From Branchiostoma lanceolatum (lineage: Eukaryota > Chordata > Leptocardii > Amphioxiformes > Branchiostomatidae), in assembly GCF_035083965.1 (NCBI RefSeq), contig NC_089724.1:14736910-14800909 (forward strand): 64,000 nucleotides of DNA, given 5' to 3'. Positions 36,101-45,000 of this stretch are shown here, in pieces (position 1 is the stretch's first letter; each line of letters opens with the position of its first letter). Made by a program: the position numbers and the translations under genes. Below the pieces are notes generated by a model. That model ran no database searches and was not told the origin of the DNA. It worked only from the letters and a program-made list of their open reading frames with translations.

Positions 36101-38155
36101 TTTATAGCCACGCGACTATAACCTGAAACTTGTGAGTTTTTGTTGCAAGTTTCAATCCAGCAAATGTTTGGTTGTGGAGTGGAGACGTTTTATTTATTTT
36201 AGCTGCCACTAACGTTATACAATGTATGTCGAGTCCAAAGTTCCTGAGTCGTCACGGTTGAAGCTGAAGCGATAAACAAACATAACCGCCCGACTGGACT
36301 TGTTTATAGTTTCGCTGCCATGATAGCCTCACAAGTATGTTTCGGTGTGCGTGACGCACCGGCAATATGATAGCAGGTACTGTTGCTTGTCCACTGCATG
36401 CAACGTCAGCCGACAAAGAAGCCGATATTCCTTTACTCATTGAAATTTGTCTAGCTGGCGTTCATGTGTAACGTTGGGTAACATAAATTCGGGATTTTTC
36501 CGATAATGGTTGACTGAAATCAATCTAGCAGAACAATAAACCATCCTTTCTTTCTATCATTCTGTCAGTATCATGTACTATCTTTGCACTAATCATATAT
36601 ATGGTAGATTTTGTCTCTAGTCGTGCTGACACCATAATATTTCAACTTGAAACTACCGTCCGCCGCACGCACAATTACGGTGCTGTCGGACAGGGGGGCA
36701 CATTAATTCGGGAGAGAAGATTCGTCTTGAATATCTTACCGCTAATCACATTTTATACAGCAGCTATTCGTTCCATCCTTGGCTTGAGGAGAGTGCTATG
36801 GATATAGACGTGTCCAAGTAAAAAAAATACACGAAAAAACGGCCGTACCGCACACATCAGGCCAGTTCGGGTACAACCCGTGTGTTGAGTCGGTAGAACT
36901 TCACTCAAAGTCGGCCCATCGTCATCATCGGGCAACGTGTAACGTTACATTATTCATGGGAAGTTAGCTGGATACCGTAGCAATGGTAATACTACTATGT
37001 CCATGTGTTCCTTGTTGTGTTAGGAGCAAACTTTGAGGAAAATATCTTCCTCAGTCCACTATCACACGCAGCATTTAGACAAAATGTGTTCCTCACAAAC
37101 CTTTGTCGTCTGCTTGACAACAGGATTCTGGTTAACAATATGGCGGCGGGAAAATACACGTGCCGTAGGTTGTAGCAACAGAGAGGAGTTTTGATGATTG
37201 ATCACACTTAGAATCCAGTTGCAGGTTAGCAAAAGAGATTGTAATAAGTTGTCTTGTAAATAATTGTGTTGAGCAGAAAGCGGATGTGACATTTTTCTTA
37301 TAAACCAGCCGACAACCATGTTGTGTAATTCTCCCACGAAGCCCTCAGACTGTTCCAATAAGGGACGGAGAGTTTTTGACCTCGTCGCCTTATAATCCAT
37401 GCTTATCGAAGCTTTTCAGACAGTGTTCTGAATACGTAAGTCTGGCAGGTTTGCATTTCTAGCGGTATTACTTATGTTGCATCTAGCACATATCCCTAAA
37501 TACCCCGTTTTCGAAAAATCCCGAATTTAAGTACCCCGCGAATTTAGGTTACCCAACGTTACATACGTGGCAACGAAACCGTGAAAAACACGTATCAGCT
37601 TCCCCACCAAGTCTACCATGTTCTGCATAGCAAATACTTTCAGGTGTAGTGGAGCATACTTACATATATTTACATACTTAATAAATGCAACATCAAAACA
37701 AACTCAGTAGAATTCATGACTGACTTGTCAGTACCAATCCATACAGAGGACACAAAAGTTTCTTAGCTTAGTAGAGACGAAGAGAGACATTGGCAGCATC
37801 AAATTGCACCGCAGAACTCACATCATATGAGGGGATGAAACCACGAACAATGCACTTCCAGCTGCAGCTACAGTTAGCCACACCCATTATACATGTACAC
37901 GTACAGTACTTCCCCACATGTATAAGTCTTGGTCCCCAAATGATTGGGGGAAAAAAGACACTTGCCTTCTCCTTCACCAAACTGAATCTTCATCACTCCA
38001 GGTTCTATCAGCTCCAAGTGATCCACGTCCCCACCACCGGAGTCCTTGACGCTTTGAAAATAAATTTGTAACTTGTCTTTGAGACTTTCTAACTGTTCTC
38101 CATCAACTATTGGGAACCCACGAACAACTACACACTTGCTCGTGTCTTCCTCCAT
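14072..38155 (-). CDS. PARP14: PARP14-like macro-domain mono-ADP-ribosyltransferase, 22 exons, 2,685 aa
   Basis: This gene should transfer single ADP-ribose units to proteins and bind ADP-ribose, as in vertebrate PARP14, a cytosolic/nuclear stress and antiviral factor. Exons: 38155-37966, 35318-35170, 29010-27795, 27652-27467, 27319-27065, 26880-26644, 26445-26254, 26057-25875, 25749-25495, 25318-25082, 24896-22480, 22360-22115, 21937-21716, 21528-21348, 20790-20635, 20406-20341, 20069-19893, 17717-17511, 16276-15632, 15129-14963, 14764-14581, 14361-14072. Every junction has GT-AG ends except intron 1 (GC-AG), phases agree, and the sum (8,058 nt) is a multiple of three. Order: RRM, Pro-rich linker, six RRM-like units, KH-type region, macro x3, WWE, PARP catalytic. 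Human PARP14 has about 1,800 residues, so this one is much longer. The join of exons 1-2 to exon 3 across a 6-kb intron rests on phase and splice sites only and is the weakest link. Confidence 0.88.
15300..15495 (-). mobile_element. SINE fragment (3' part), in PARP intron 19
   Basis: Read on the plus strand, TTTGATCCATTCAC, GGGAAGGACCTCTACTCTTT and GAGGTGTGGCTCTCCTCAAA match the reverse complement of the SINE at 53,755-54,170. The order is the same throughout and a TTTGTTTG remnant of the AAAC tail is present. Confidence 0.7.
15632..16276 (-). other. PARP14-like exon 19: WWE domain
   Basis: Residues 2258-2472. The C-terminal half, about 2400-2450, reads VQWYYVDENEEKQPYEPKVN then IEEAYAAKKGG and VDVEFEGEDLHIDF, matching a WWE fold that binds ADP-ribose units or supports the catalytic domain. 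The N-terminal half is a helical/KH-like stretch. Confidence 0.82.
16443..17340 (+). mobile_element. Penelope-like retroelement, 5'-truncated, with GIY-YIG endonuclease
   Basis: Lies in PARP intron 18 in the opposite orientation to the gene. The first frame ends in what looks like the RT C-terminus (THIKQALSRCGYPDW, VTLPYIQDITEPLERIF). After a frameshift near 16,635 a second frame (to 17,051) gives VYKIPLMSCNKVYIGETRRT and RLEERR, a GIY-YIG endonuclease signature of Penelope-like elements. The 12-bp repeat CAGCTTATTGAC flanks it (16,443-16,454 and 17,329-17,340), a probable target-site duplication. The frameshift and truncation mean it is dead. Confidence 0.8.
17511..20790 (-). other. PARP14-like exons 15-18: macrodomain 3
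   Basis: Four exons (156, 66, 177 and 207 nt) join in phase 1 to spell a third macrodomain: CIVNSTNEQLDLTRGAVSN, CKKVIHAAAP, SIAFPALGTGVL and the closing helix LNEVRITIYQQ. The 2.2-kb intron before exon 18 joins directly in phase; I found no missing exon inside it. Confidence 0.82.
17718..19892. other. PARP intron 17; no feature recognised
   Basis: I searched the minus strand for a further macrodomain exon and found none; exons 17 and 18 join directly in phase. No clear repeat family is visible either. Confidence 0.5.
21031..21254. repeat. 224-bp near-perfect palindrome
   Basis: The left arm AACAAACAAAGGTATGCATG with (GA)n(CA)n and TCGACGTAGATTCATGTACG is mirrored by the right arm CGTACATGAATCTACGTCGA with (TG)n(TC)n and GCATGCATAGCTTTGTTTGT. 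The centre is a (TA)n run. Arms are about 95 bp. It sits in PARP intron 14. Confidence 0.92.
21348..22360 (-). other. PARP14-like exons 12-14: macrodomain 2 and Ser/Gly linker
   Basis: Exons 12 and 13 carry NTTAGNLDLNTGAVSRAI and SIAIPAMGTGGLRFP, the binding loops of a macrodomain. The first loop has NTTAGN in place of NAAN, so it may bind rather than hydrolyse. Exon 14 (60 residues) is a low-complexity Ala/Gly/Arg linker. Confidence 0.83.
22480..24896 (-). other. PARP14-like exon 11: RRM end, KH-type region, macrodomain 1, RG-rich tail
   Basis: A single 2.4-kb exon, residues 1034-1839. About 1060-1560 is an alpha/beta region resembling the KH-type repeats of PARP14. Macrodomain 1 is about 1578-1765 and shows the ADP-ribose site: DAIVNAANERL (NAAN at 1606-1609), HTGGLAKAI, VHAVGPIW and SIAIPAISSGIYGYP. 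A basic RG cluster (RRTGRRGRGRG, about 1783-1793) follows and is a likely nucleic-acid-binding or Arg-modification segment. Macrodomain 2 begins near 1818. Confidence 0.87.
25082..26057 (-). other. PARP14-like exons 8-10: RRM module, copy 2
   Basis: Exons of 183, 255 and 237 nt match exons 4, 5 and 6 of the upstream copy one for one; the last RRM of the module closes in exon 11. Shared blocks include FYFENTKRSGGGDIT, SEIFYGKE-GTVMVAF and YYFENAKRSGGG. The acceptor of exon 8, like that of exon 4, is a CAGCAG tandem with both choices in frame. Confidence 0.87.
26254..27652 (-). other. PARP14-like exons 4-7: RRM module, copy 1
   Basis: Four exons of 186, 255, 237 and 192 nt, all phase 1. They spell three RRM-like folds that straddle exon borders, each with a YFEN-KRSGGG-type loop or equivalent. 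The same exons, same phases and nearly the same lengths follow immediately as exons 8-11. Exon 7 ends early: it keeps a remnant of the KH-region start (VASFVMAREQIKKARE) and then splices out. Confidence 0.85.
27795..29010 (-). other. PARP14-like exon 3: Pro/Tyr-rich linker with two PPxY motifs
   Basis: Residues 114-518. Low complexity, rich in Pro, Tyr, Gly and His, and acidic at the C-terminal end. Two PPxY motifs, PPTY (172-175) and PPSY (199-202), match the classic ligand for WW domains of Nedd4-type E3 ligases. An internal duplication is visible: a segment from GGEDSPASAAP to YPNPAFQG is repeated from PHEDSAASAAK to YPNPAFRW. Not a feature I know in vertebrate PARP14. Confidence 0.8.
29107..29197. 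repeat. (GTGA)n microsatellite capped by inverted ends
   Basis: About 19 GTGA units. The ends GTCAGTGAGT and ACTCACTGAC are inverted copies, so the tract can fold into a capped hairpin. It sits about 100 bp upstream of the PARP exon 3 acceptor. Confidence 0.9.
30120..31650. repeat. Dispersed modular repeat, locus 1 (PARP intron 3)
   Basis: Shares long diverged stretches with 45,049-45,900 and 62,680-63,430 (for example GGAAGGTCAAGTTCAAAAA, TACTGCAGCGG and TTTGCATAATTA). Within it, a phrase like GATGGATCTTCATGATTTTT recurs about every 150 bp at 30,328, 30,473, 30,628 and 30,769. No protein domain was found. Confidence 0.7.
32947..32978. repeat. 14-bp perfect GC-rich hairpin
   Basis: TTGCGTTTCGGCGC, loop CTTC, then GCGCCGAAACGCAA. 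This is a perfect stem-loop inside PARP intron 3. It follows a run of T on the plus strand, so it is not in the order of a rho-independent terminator; function unknown. Confidence 0.9.
33364..33433 (+). pseudogene. tRNA-Arg-like pseudogene or SINE head
   Basis: An A-box-like TAGCCCATCTGG (33,371-33,382) and a B-box-like GGTTCGTGTCC (33,415-33,425) are spaced as in a tRNA. The middle, ACTTCGGA then CAGAAGAT, resembles the anticodon arm of tRNA-Arg(TCG). The D and T stems do not pair properly, so this is not a working tRNA. A run of T follows at 33,434. Confidence 0.4.
35170..38155 (-). other. PARP14-like exons 1-2: N-terminal RRM
   Basis: Exon 1 (190 nt) starts with MEEDTSKCVVVRGFPI and runs through the RRM first half, with the SGGGD turn typical of the family. 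Exon 2 (149 nt) gives the VLSRVHHKINVFGKDYPLEV strand that closes the fold, then a Ser/Pro-rich tail. Intron 1 uses a GC donor (AGAAG|GCAAGT). An almost identical exon 1 sits inverted at 61,352. Confidence 0.85.
36467..37563. mobile_element. Terminal-inverted-repeat DNA element in PARP intron 1
   Basis: Left end TGTAACGTTGGGTAACATAA with AATTCGGGATTTTT; right end, reverse-complemented, TGTAACGTTGGGTAACCTAA with AATTCGGGATTTTT a few bases further in. Length about 1,097 bp with no transposase frame, so non-autonomous. The flanking intron is shared with the duplicate locus near 61,960, where this element is absent. Confidence 0.72.
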
Positions 38156-39069
38156 GTTTGTAGCCGTAGTTTCACAACTGGTGTCGCCAGTGGTCTTGCA
38201 GGTGCTGGAAAGACAGGCCCAGGTAAGGTCTTTGCTTTTGAACTGTAGTATTGATAGTATTCAGTCGAAAATATCCCCAAGTGTGATGTCACCCTTGTGC
38301 CTATTGGTTGAACCTATGACCCACAGAAGGCCTTAGCCAATGGTAGCAGGTCGGGTTATTCCGGACCAACGAGACTCTTTGTACCTGTAGTTTCGGTCAC
38401 GTGACCTCGCCTGACTGAACCTGTGACGTAGTGGAAAGTCCCAGGTAAAGTACAGGTGTAACTGTTTATAGAGCTGAGCATATGTTATTCTCTCGCGAGA
38501 CTTGATAATAAAGATGGATGTAGGTTTAATGTCTACCATGTTACCTGTCAATTCAAGTACATCTTGCCGGAGTCTGCCCATTTTATCATAACGCCACATT
38601 ATACTGTACGTGCAAGGGTAATTTTCAGCTCCCAATACCGTATTCGAGCTAAGCAACCACTGACGTAACGTTATCAAGAAAGTGGATCGTTCCATTCAGT
38701 GGGTTTGGCATTGATGGGTGCGAAAACTAAAAGCACACGCGTTAGTTAGGACGTGGAGCTAAATTCGTATTTAATATTTTCCTGTATGTGTCATACAATT
38801 CATCCATTCATACAATGGTGGACTTTTATGTACTTAGCCTTAGTTGATGGAAGTCAAATCATTATTTTTTGAACGGATAGCAACGGGGAAAGAAAACTAA
38901 AATTTCTAGTGTATCCCCCATGGGCCACATCTGACGAATTTTTACTACAATATGATAAGTATTTCATTTGTCTTTTTAGCAAACAGAATTTTTGTGTAGT
39001 CTACCCTCCTCCGCCGCTAATGAACCATCCCACATTACCCACCATCCTTTGCTGAAACCTCCATACAAG
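38156..39069. promoter_or_regulatory. Divergent promoter region of PARP14-like and GLRX3
   Basis: A 914-bp gap between the two start codons. It holds the perfect palindrome TCTCGCGAGA (38,491-38,500), the known BANP site of CpG-island promoters, and the 12-bp palindrome GGTCACGTGACC (38,395-38,406) containing a CACGTG E-box. CCAAT boxes and GAAACT (IRF half-site-like) elements face the PARP gene. No TATA box is evident. The E-box, a CCAAT box and GAAACT elements are conserved at the duplicate locus. Confidence 0.65.
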
Positions 39070-42000
39070 ATGGCCGTCGTCGATGGAAAAAGTCTGGCTG
39101 AGTTTGACGAAATTGTCAAAAATGCCGCCAGGTAAGTGTATAGTCACCATATAGATACTTAGCCAAGTAGATACACAAGTATTTTGTGAGGTTGCCAACC
39201 CTGTGTTGCGCTTAAACTCCTCGTTTAACGCGAAATGATTATATAACGTTACCAAGACAAGCTTTTTTTTAATCACGCATGCAGACTTTCTCATGTGCGC
39301 TCAAGAAAAATGATGGTGTTTTAAACGTATTTTCGTGTGACCAAGAACATAACTTGACATATCTATCCTTAGCTGAGTTTTGTATTCAGCAAATGTTGTA
39401 AGAGCGTCTAAATCGTACATATCATTGTGGCACAAGTGTGTTTTCTTGGTGACAAGAAGGCACAGACACATGGATGTCTATGAAAATTATACTGTAAAAG
39501 AGGAAATATTCGGCAGGGAAAAAAATGAGGTTTTGCGGTGGTTTTCAGTTCACAGTTCAAATTAACATGCAGGGATTTACTGTTAAAGGTGGAAATGTTC
39601 GTGGTGAAAAGGTAACCGCGAAAACTGCAAACATAAAACTATTGCAAACATTTCCATTTTTACGGTAGTGGATTTCACACTTGGTGACACAAGACTAGTG
39701 CTGATAACTATAATGAAGCAAACCTAGCTTGCCACTGTTAGATGATTGAACTGCTAATGTTATGTTTTTTCCGTGTACAGTTCACTGGTTGTTGTTCACT
39801 TCTGGGCGGAGTGGGCCCCACAGTGTGCACAGATGAACGACGTTATGGCAGAACTCGCCAAAGAACATCTGCAGGTCAAGTTTGTCAAGGTCAGTCAAGT
39901 TCATAAAGCTTCCTGTTACATCTTTGTCATCACTAAAAATATGCCTCCATGTACATATATGTTGTCAGGTCCCAGAAATACACAGCTAAAATGAATTAAT
40001 GCTATAAGCTTTTTGAAACATTTGGGATGTGTCATTTTGTGTAGATTTTGGCATACATGGATGTAGTAGCCGTGGCGACTAACGAAGGGAGTTTTTGCTT
40101 GATATTACATATACTATCCCTTCTTAGTCGTGGGGCACGACACAATTTCACTTCCTAAAAATTTTTTTACGGCCGTTTAACTTTGACGACGGGCCGGATG
40201 CTTAGTCTCCCTGAACTCCTAACGCCCTTACCTGCGTTTTCGGGCACTTAAGCAACGCCGGAAAGTCCAAGTTAACTCACAGCACGGCCAGACACTATAA
40301 TAGTGCACTATAGTCAATAGAGAGCAGTACCGGGCGGCCATTTTCCTTGAATCTCCATAGAGGATGACGTAATGAAAACAGTCAGCCTGATTGGCCAGGC
40401 TCAGTCATATGAATAACCGCACCAGTCAGCAGCCAATCAGGCTGACTGTTTTCATTACGTCATCCTCTATGGATGTAGCTGCTTGTACATTCAATAATGA
40501 TTTATTGGATGGCACAGTCTTGTTTTCTGAAGGAATTTAACTATCATAAATTGCAGAGTCCATTGTTTCATGGGGGGGGCATATATAGAAAATTCTGTTA
40601 AGACAGTCTATGTAAGGGTAAAAGTAACTTGCAGATGGTCCATTTCTGAAAAATACCAGTCAATTTTTTTGCATGGGGAGAGAAAGGGAGTGAAATATGC
40701 TGCGTTTGCTTGCAAATGTTGCCTTTCTAGTTGTCAAATTCTTATACTATTGATCTGCTGTACAGTACTACTAATCTTGTACTTGGTAGTTAATTTGATT
40801 CTCGTTAAGGTCTGGAAATGTTGTTACACAACCTTCAAAAGTGACCCAGGCTGTTTCTATGCTTATACAGGTTGAGGCGGAGGCAGTACCTGAGATATCT
40901 GAGCGTTATGAAGTTGTGGCTGTACCAACATTCGTTTTCATCAAGGTGAGGAGGAGGAGGAAAATTATAAGATTTCAGTATCATTTTAAGATTTTGAAGG
41001 ATCTTACTGTAGTTATAACAGCAGACAGTTTCCTTGTATTCAAATTAATCATATCAACTTATGATTTTGCAAATACATATCATCTGATGGTGTACTTTGT
41101 TGACATTTCAGAATCAACAGAAGATAGACAGGTTGGACGGAGCCCACGCCCCAGAGCTGACTAAGAAGGTGCAGACTCTGGCATCAGCTGCTGTCTTACC
41201 TTCAACCACAGCAGCTGCAGCTCCTAAAGAGGTCAGTACCATATGCATGTTCAGGCTTTCTTCTGAGTCATCATAACATACAAGTAGTTTGTGTAGGCTT
41301 GCTTATACAATATCATGGCAAGTAAAAAGTACAACAGAACAAGCATCTTCTTTTAAGGTAGCATCTTCTTTTAAGGTAGCATATATATACAGAGCACAGT
41401 ATTTTGCCTATAGAGATTTACATGGTTAAGGACTACTAGTTAAGGACCCCAAAGTGAGAAGCTTGACGTAGTTGGGTGCTCAAGAAAGGTAAAATAGTGA
41501 AATATGATTTGAGTTCAGGGTACAAGTACAAGCTTCAAAATGTGTGAAAAAGAATTAAACTGACTTATTGAATGCAGGCCTCGAAACTAACCATGTCCCG
41601 ATGTCCCGAGGACAGTAGAATTTGGGTTTGGGACAATTCAACTCACGTTTCGGGACTATTTCGGGACAATCAGAAAATTCTGAGTCAGTCCCCGTCATGG
41701 AGGAACTCGATTCAGCGGAAGATTTTGCGGTAAAGATGTCCCCATTTCCATTGGGAAATGTTTATTAAATAGTTCCATCCGTAGTCAACGTGTTAAGTTG
41801 TGCCTAAAAACGCCGAAAAATCAATAAAAACTCCCGCGATTTCGGCCATTTGGCGAAGAATAAATACAAATACCGGCCATCTTGAAATTTTTTGCGAACC
41901 CTCGCTAAATCTCGCAATAACACGCGAGAACGACACAACGCCCTCTAACGAGAATTTGTGAAACTCAGGGCTCCAGACTAACTTTTAGACCTAGGAGCAC

Positions 42001-45000
42001 CAGCAAAAATCTAGGAGCACCACTACAAAAAGTTGGAAGAACAAGCAAAAGTCTTGGTCATACCAAGTAATACTCCTATTAATAGTATTAATCAATGTTA
42101 ACAACCGGGAATAAAGTATCTGAATAGATCATAAAAGACGAAAGCCTACATTTGGCAATTCAATTCATTCAATACCTTCCTACATGCTAAATGATACTAG
42201 TATGACGGATTTTTAGAAAAATTGGGCATAGGTTCTCCGGCTGGCCCCTATCCGGGGGTCACGGTGCCTCAAGTTCGACAAGTTGAAAAATACACAATGG
42301 TATTTTTTACTTGGAACAAGGCAAGTAATGATTCACATAACATTAAATGATAAACAAATAGATAACTCTAAAACTTATCTATTGGTTTCATGACCAAAAC
42401 AAATAAAGTCAAATTCCATAATTTGAAACTTCACTGCTGGCATCAAGTTCAACATTTTTACAGGCATTTTTTCAACCCCCACCCTCTGTCTATAAACAAT
42501 CCAAAATACTTAAATATCCTTGAAATTCTTGCTCAATAGTATCAAAAATTATTTGTTTGTGCCGGCCCAGCCAAATATCTTCGGTTCCTTTGAAACGCGC
42601 AGTTCAAATTTGGCGCGTCAGGACCGCGCGGCGCGGCCATCCAATGACAGGCTGACCGCACGGAAAAAGCTTTGTGATTCATTTTAGACCGCAGCAAAAT
42701 GAAAATAGCACCATAATGACGGGCAGATCATGAGCTTTGAAATGATACCGGTAACAAAAAGAAAATTTAATATTTGCGGGGATAAAACTCCACTTGAATT
42801 GATTTATTGATTTTTGATCGTAAAAACTATCGATTCAACAGGTGTAAAAATGACAGCAGGAAACGGGCCTGTCATTCTGCTGCGGTCTAAAAACATCATG
42901 GCGGCCGTCCAGAAGCGCACAGCCGCTAGCGCTCACTTTCATCGGAAAATTCTGGCGTTTGAAACATTTTACAAATCAAACAAATACATCACAAAGAAGA
43001 GTAACTTATATCCTTTATTTCTATGGGTAATTTTGCCACTAGGAACGGATAGTTTTTGTACCGCGGTCGTGGGAACATGATAGAAAATTAACCGACGATT
43101 TTCACGGTAGGGTAGGAAATTACCTAAATATTTTCAGCTTACCGCTTAGTTCTGCAGCCATTATCCTGCCGCAGGTCTGAATTTTTTATTGTCGCACCGT
43201 GTGACCGTGATTTTAAATCTAGTCGCATTCTCAAAAAACTGGTCGCATACATGTTGTATGAGAGTCGCACTCACGAGCGCTGAAACTGCAGTTTCAAATG
43301 TCAATATTGCCCGATAATATGATAGATTAAATACAGTATCGTGATTTATTCTTTCTCGGGGCAAAATTAAGTACTTTTGCCATATTTGAAATTTTACTCA
43401 ATTAGGGAAAGGTATTGATTTTTTAAAAACTGAAAAAAAAATTTCTAACACACATATGCCATGGCTTGAGTTTAGGTTCAGACTTGAGTATAGGTTCTAA
43501 GCTGAACATGAACCTCTGGAACTTAATCCAGACCCCCCACTAAGTTCACATCTTTGGCCCTGGTTGGGACACTTCGGGACACTTTCGGGACAGTTGAAAT
43601 CCACTTTCGGGACAATTCAGGGACAATAGGGAAAAAAATTAATTTCGAGGCCTGTGAATGAAGTTATTCCTGTACCATTCAGCACAGTTTCCACCTTGCT
43701 GTCATGCACAGATATATATATTTCAAGTGCTGTGTCACACTACACTGTACTTTATGCTGGCTATATAGATACAGATACCAGAACTACTACTATTGACCAT
43801 AAATACTGTGCTCTGCAGCCTAAAGGTGCTGCCTAAGTACATCCCATTCCCTACACTTATCTGACATGTATGATAGTACTACATGTGGGTATACAGGGTA
43901 ATCATGTGATGTTAATGTTTTTCAGGACTTAAACTCTAGGTTGAAGAAGCTTGTCAACTCAGCTCCTGTCATGCTGTTTATGAAAGGAACACCTGAAACC
44001 CCTCGGTGTGGTAAGTTGCCTGAGTCTACATATATAATTATTGTAAAATTTTGATATTCAAAAAATGTCCTTTTTGTCAGTGTTCAAGTATTACATTATG
44101 TGCTTAACATATTGATGTACAGAGACAATAATATCAAAGTGTCATGAATTATGTAGATGACAACAGACAAATAGCACTGCTATAGTTCAGTGTTCTGCTC
44201 TCATAGTTGTTCTAGTCTTGTCCGTGGTACTGACAACTGAATTATTACAAAACAGCTTTCATGAAAATATGACAGCTATCGTTTGGTTGTACATTGTATA
44301 GATCCAGAGTCTATTTCAAATATATTGTTTGACTCTATTGTATAGATTCTATTAGAATATATAGATATCTGTTATTGTTTCTGCAGGTTTCAGCCGAAAG
44401 ATGATCGACCTTCTGAGTGGACAGAAAGTCAGGTTTAGTTACTTCAACATACTGGCAGACGACGAAGTCAGGCAAGGTATGGAATTAAAAGATGATTGCA
44501 TGGCTGAATTTATCATATAACCTCAAAGGGCTAAATACACTGGTAGGGAAACACTTCTTTTTCGTTGAAACAGTTACTGTTGTTTTGAATAGGCCTTAAA
44601 TGTACATATTTCTTTATAGCCACACTTGACTTGCTTGAAGATTTACGTATTTTGTTGTTTCAGGACTTAAGACCTTCTCCAATTGGCCCACTTTCCCTCA
44701 GCTTTATGCAAATGGGGAACTCCTTGGTGGCTTGGACATTATAAAGGTACATTTAGTTGTTTTGTTGCAAAATAATGATATACTTGAATGTTGTTTGTGT
44801 TTTGATTTCCAGCATCTCTGAATTCTTAACTTGTGATATTCTTGTCCACAGGAAATGGCAGAGAGCGGAGACTTAGCAACAGCCTTACCTAAAACAGAGA
44901 CACTGGAGGACAGGTACTGTAGTAATACCCTCACATGCGGGGATGTACAAGCAAGACATTGTATGCCCATACTTGAAGGTTATGTTTTCGGTGCCGTTTG

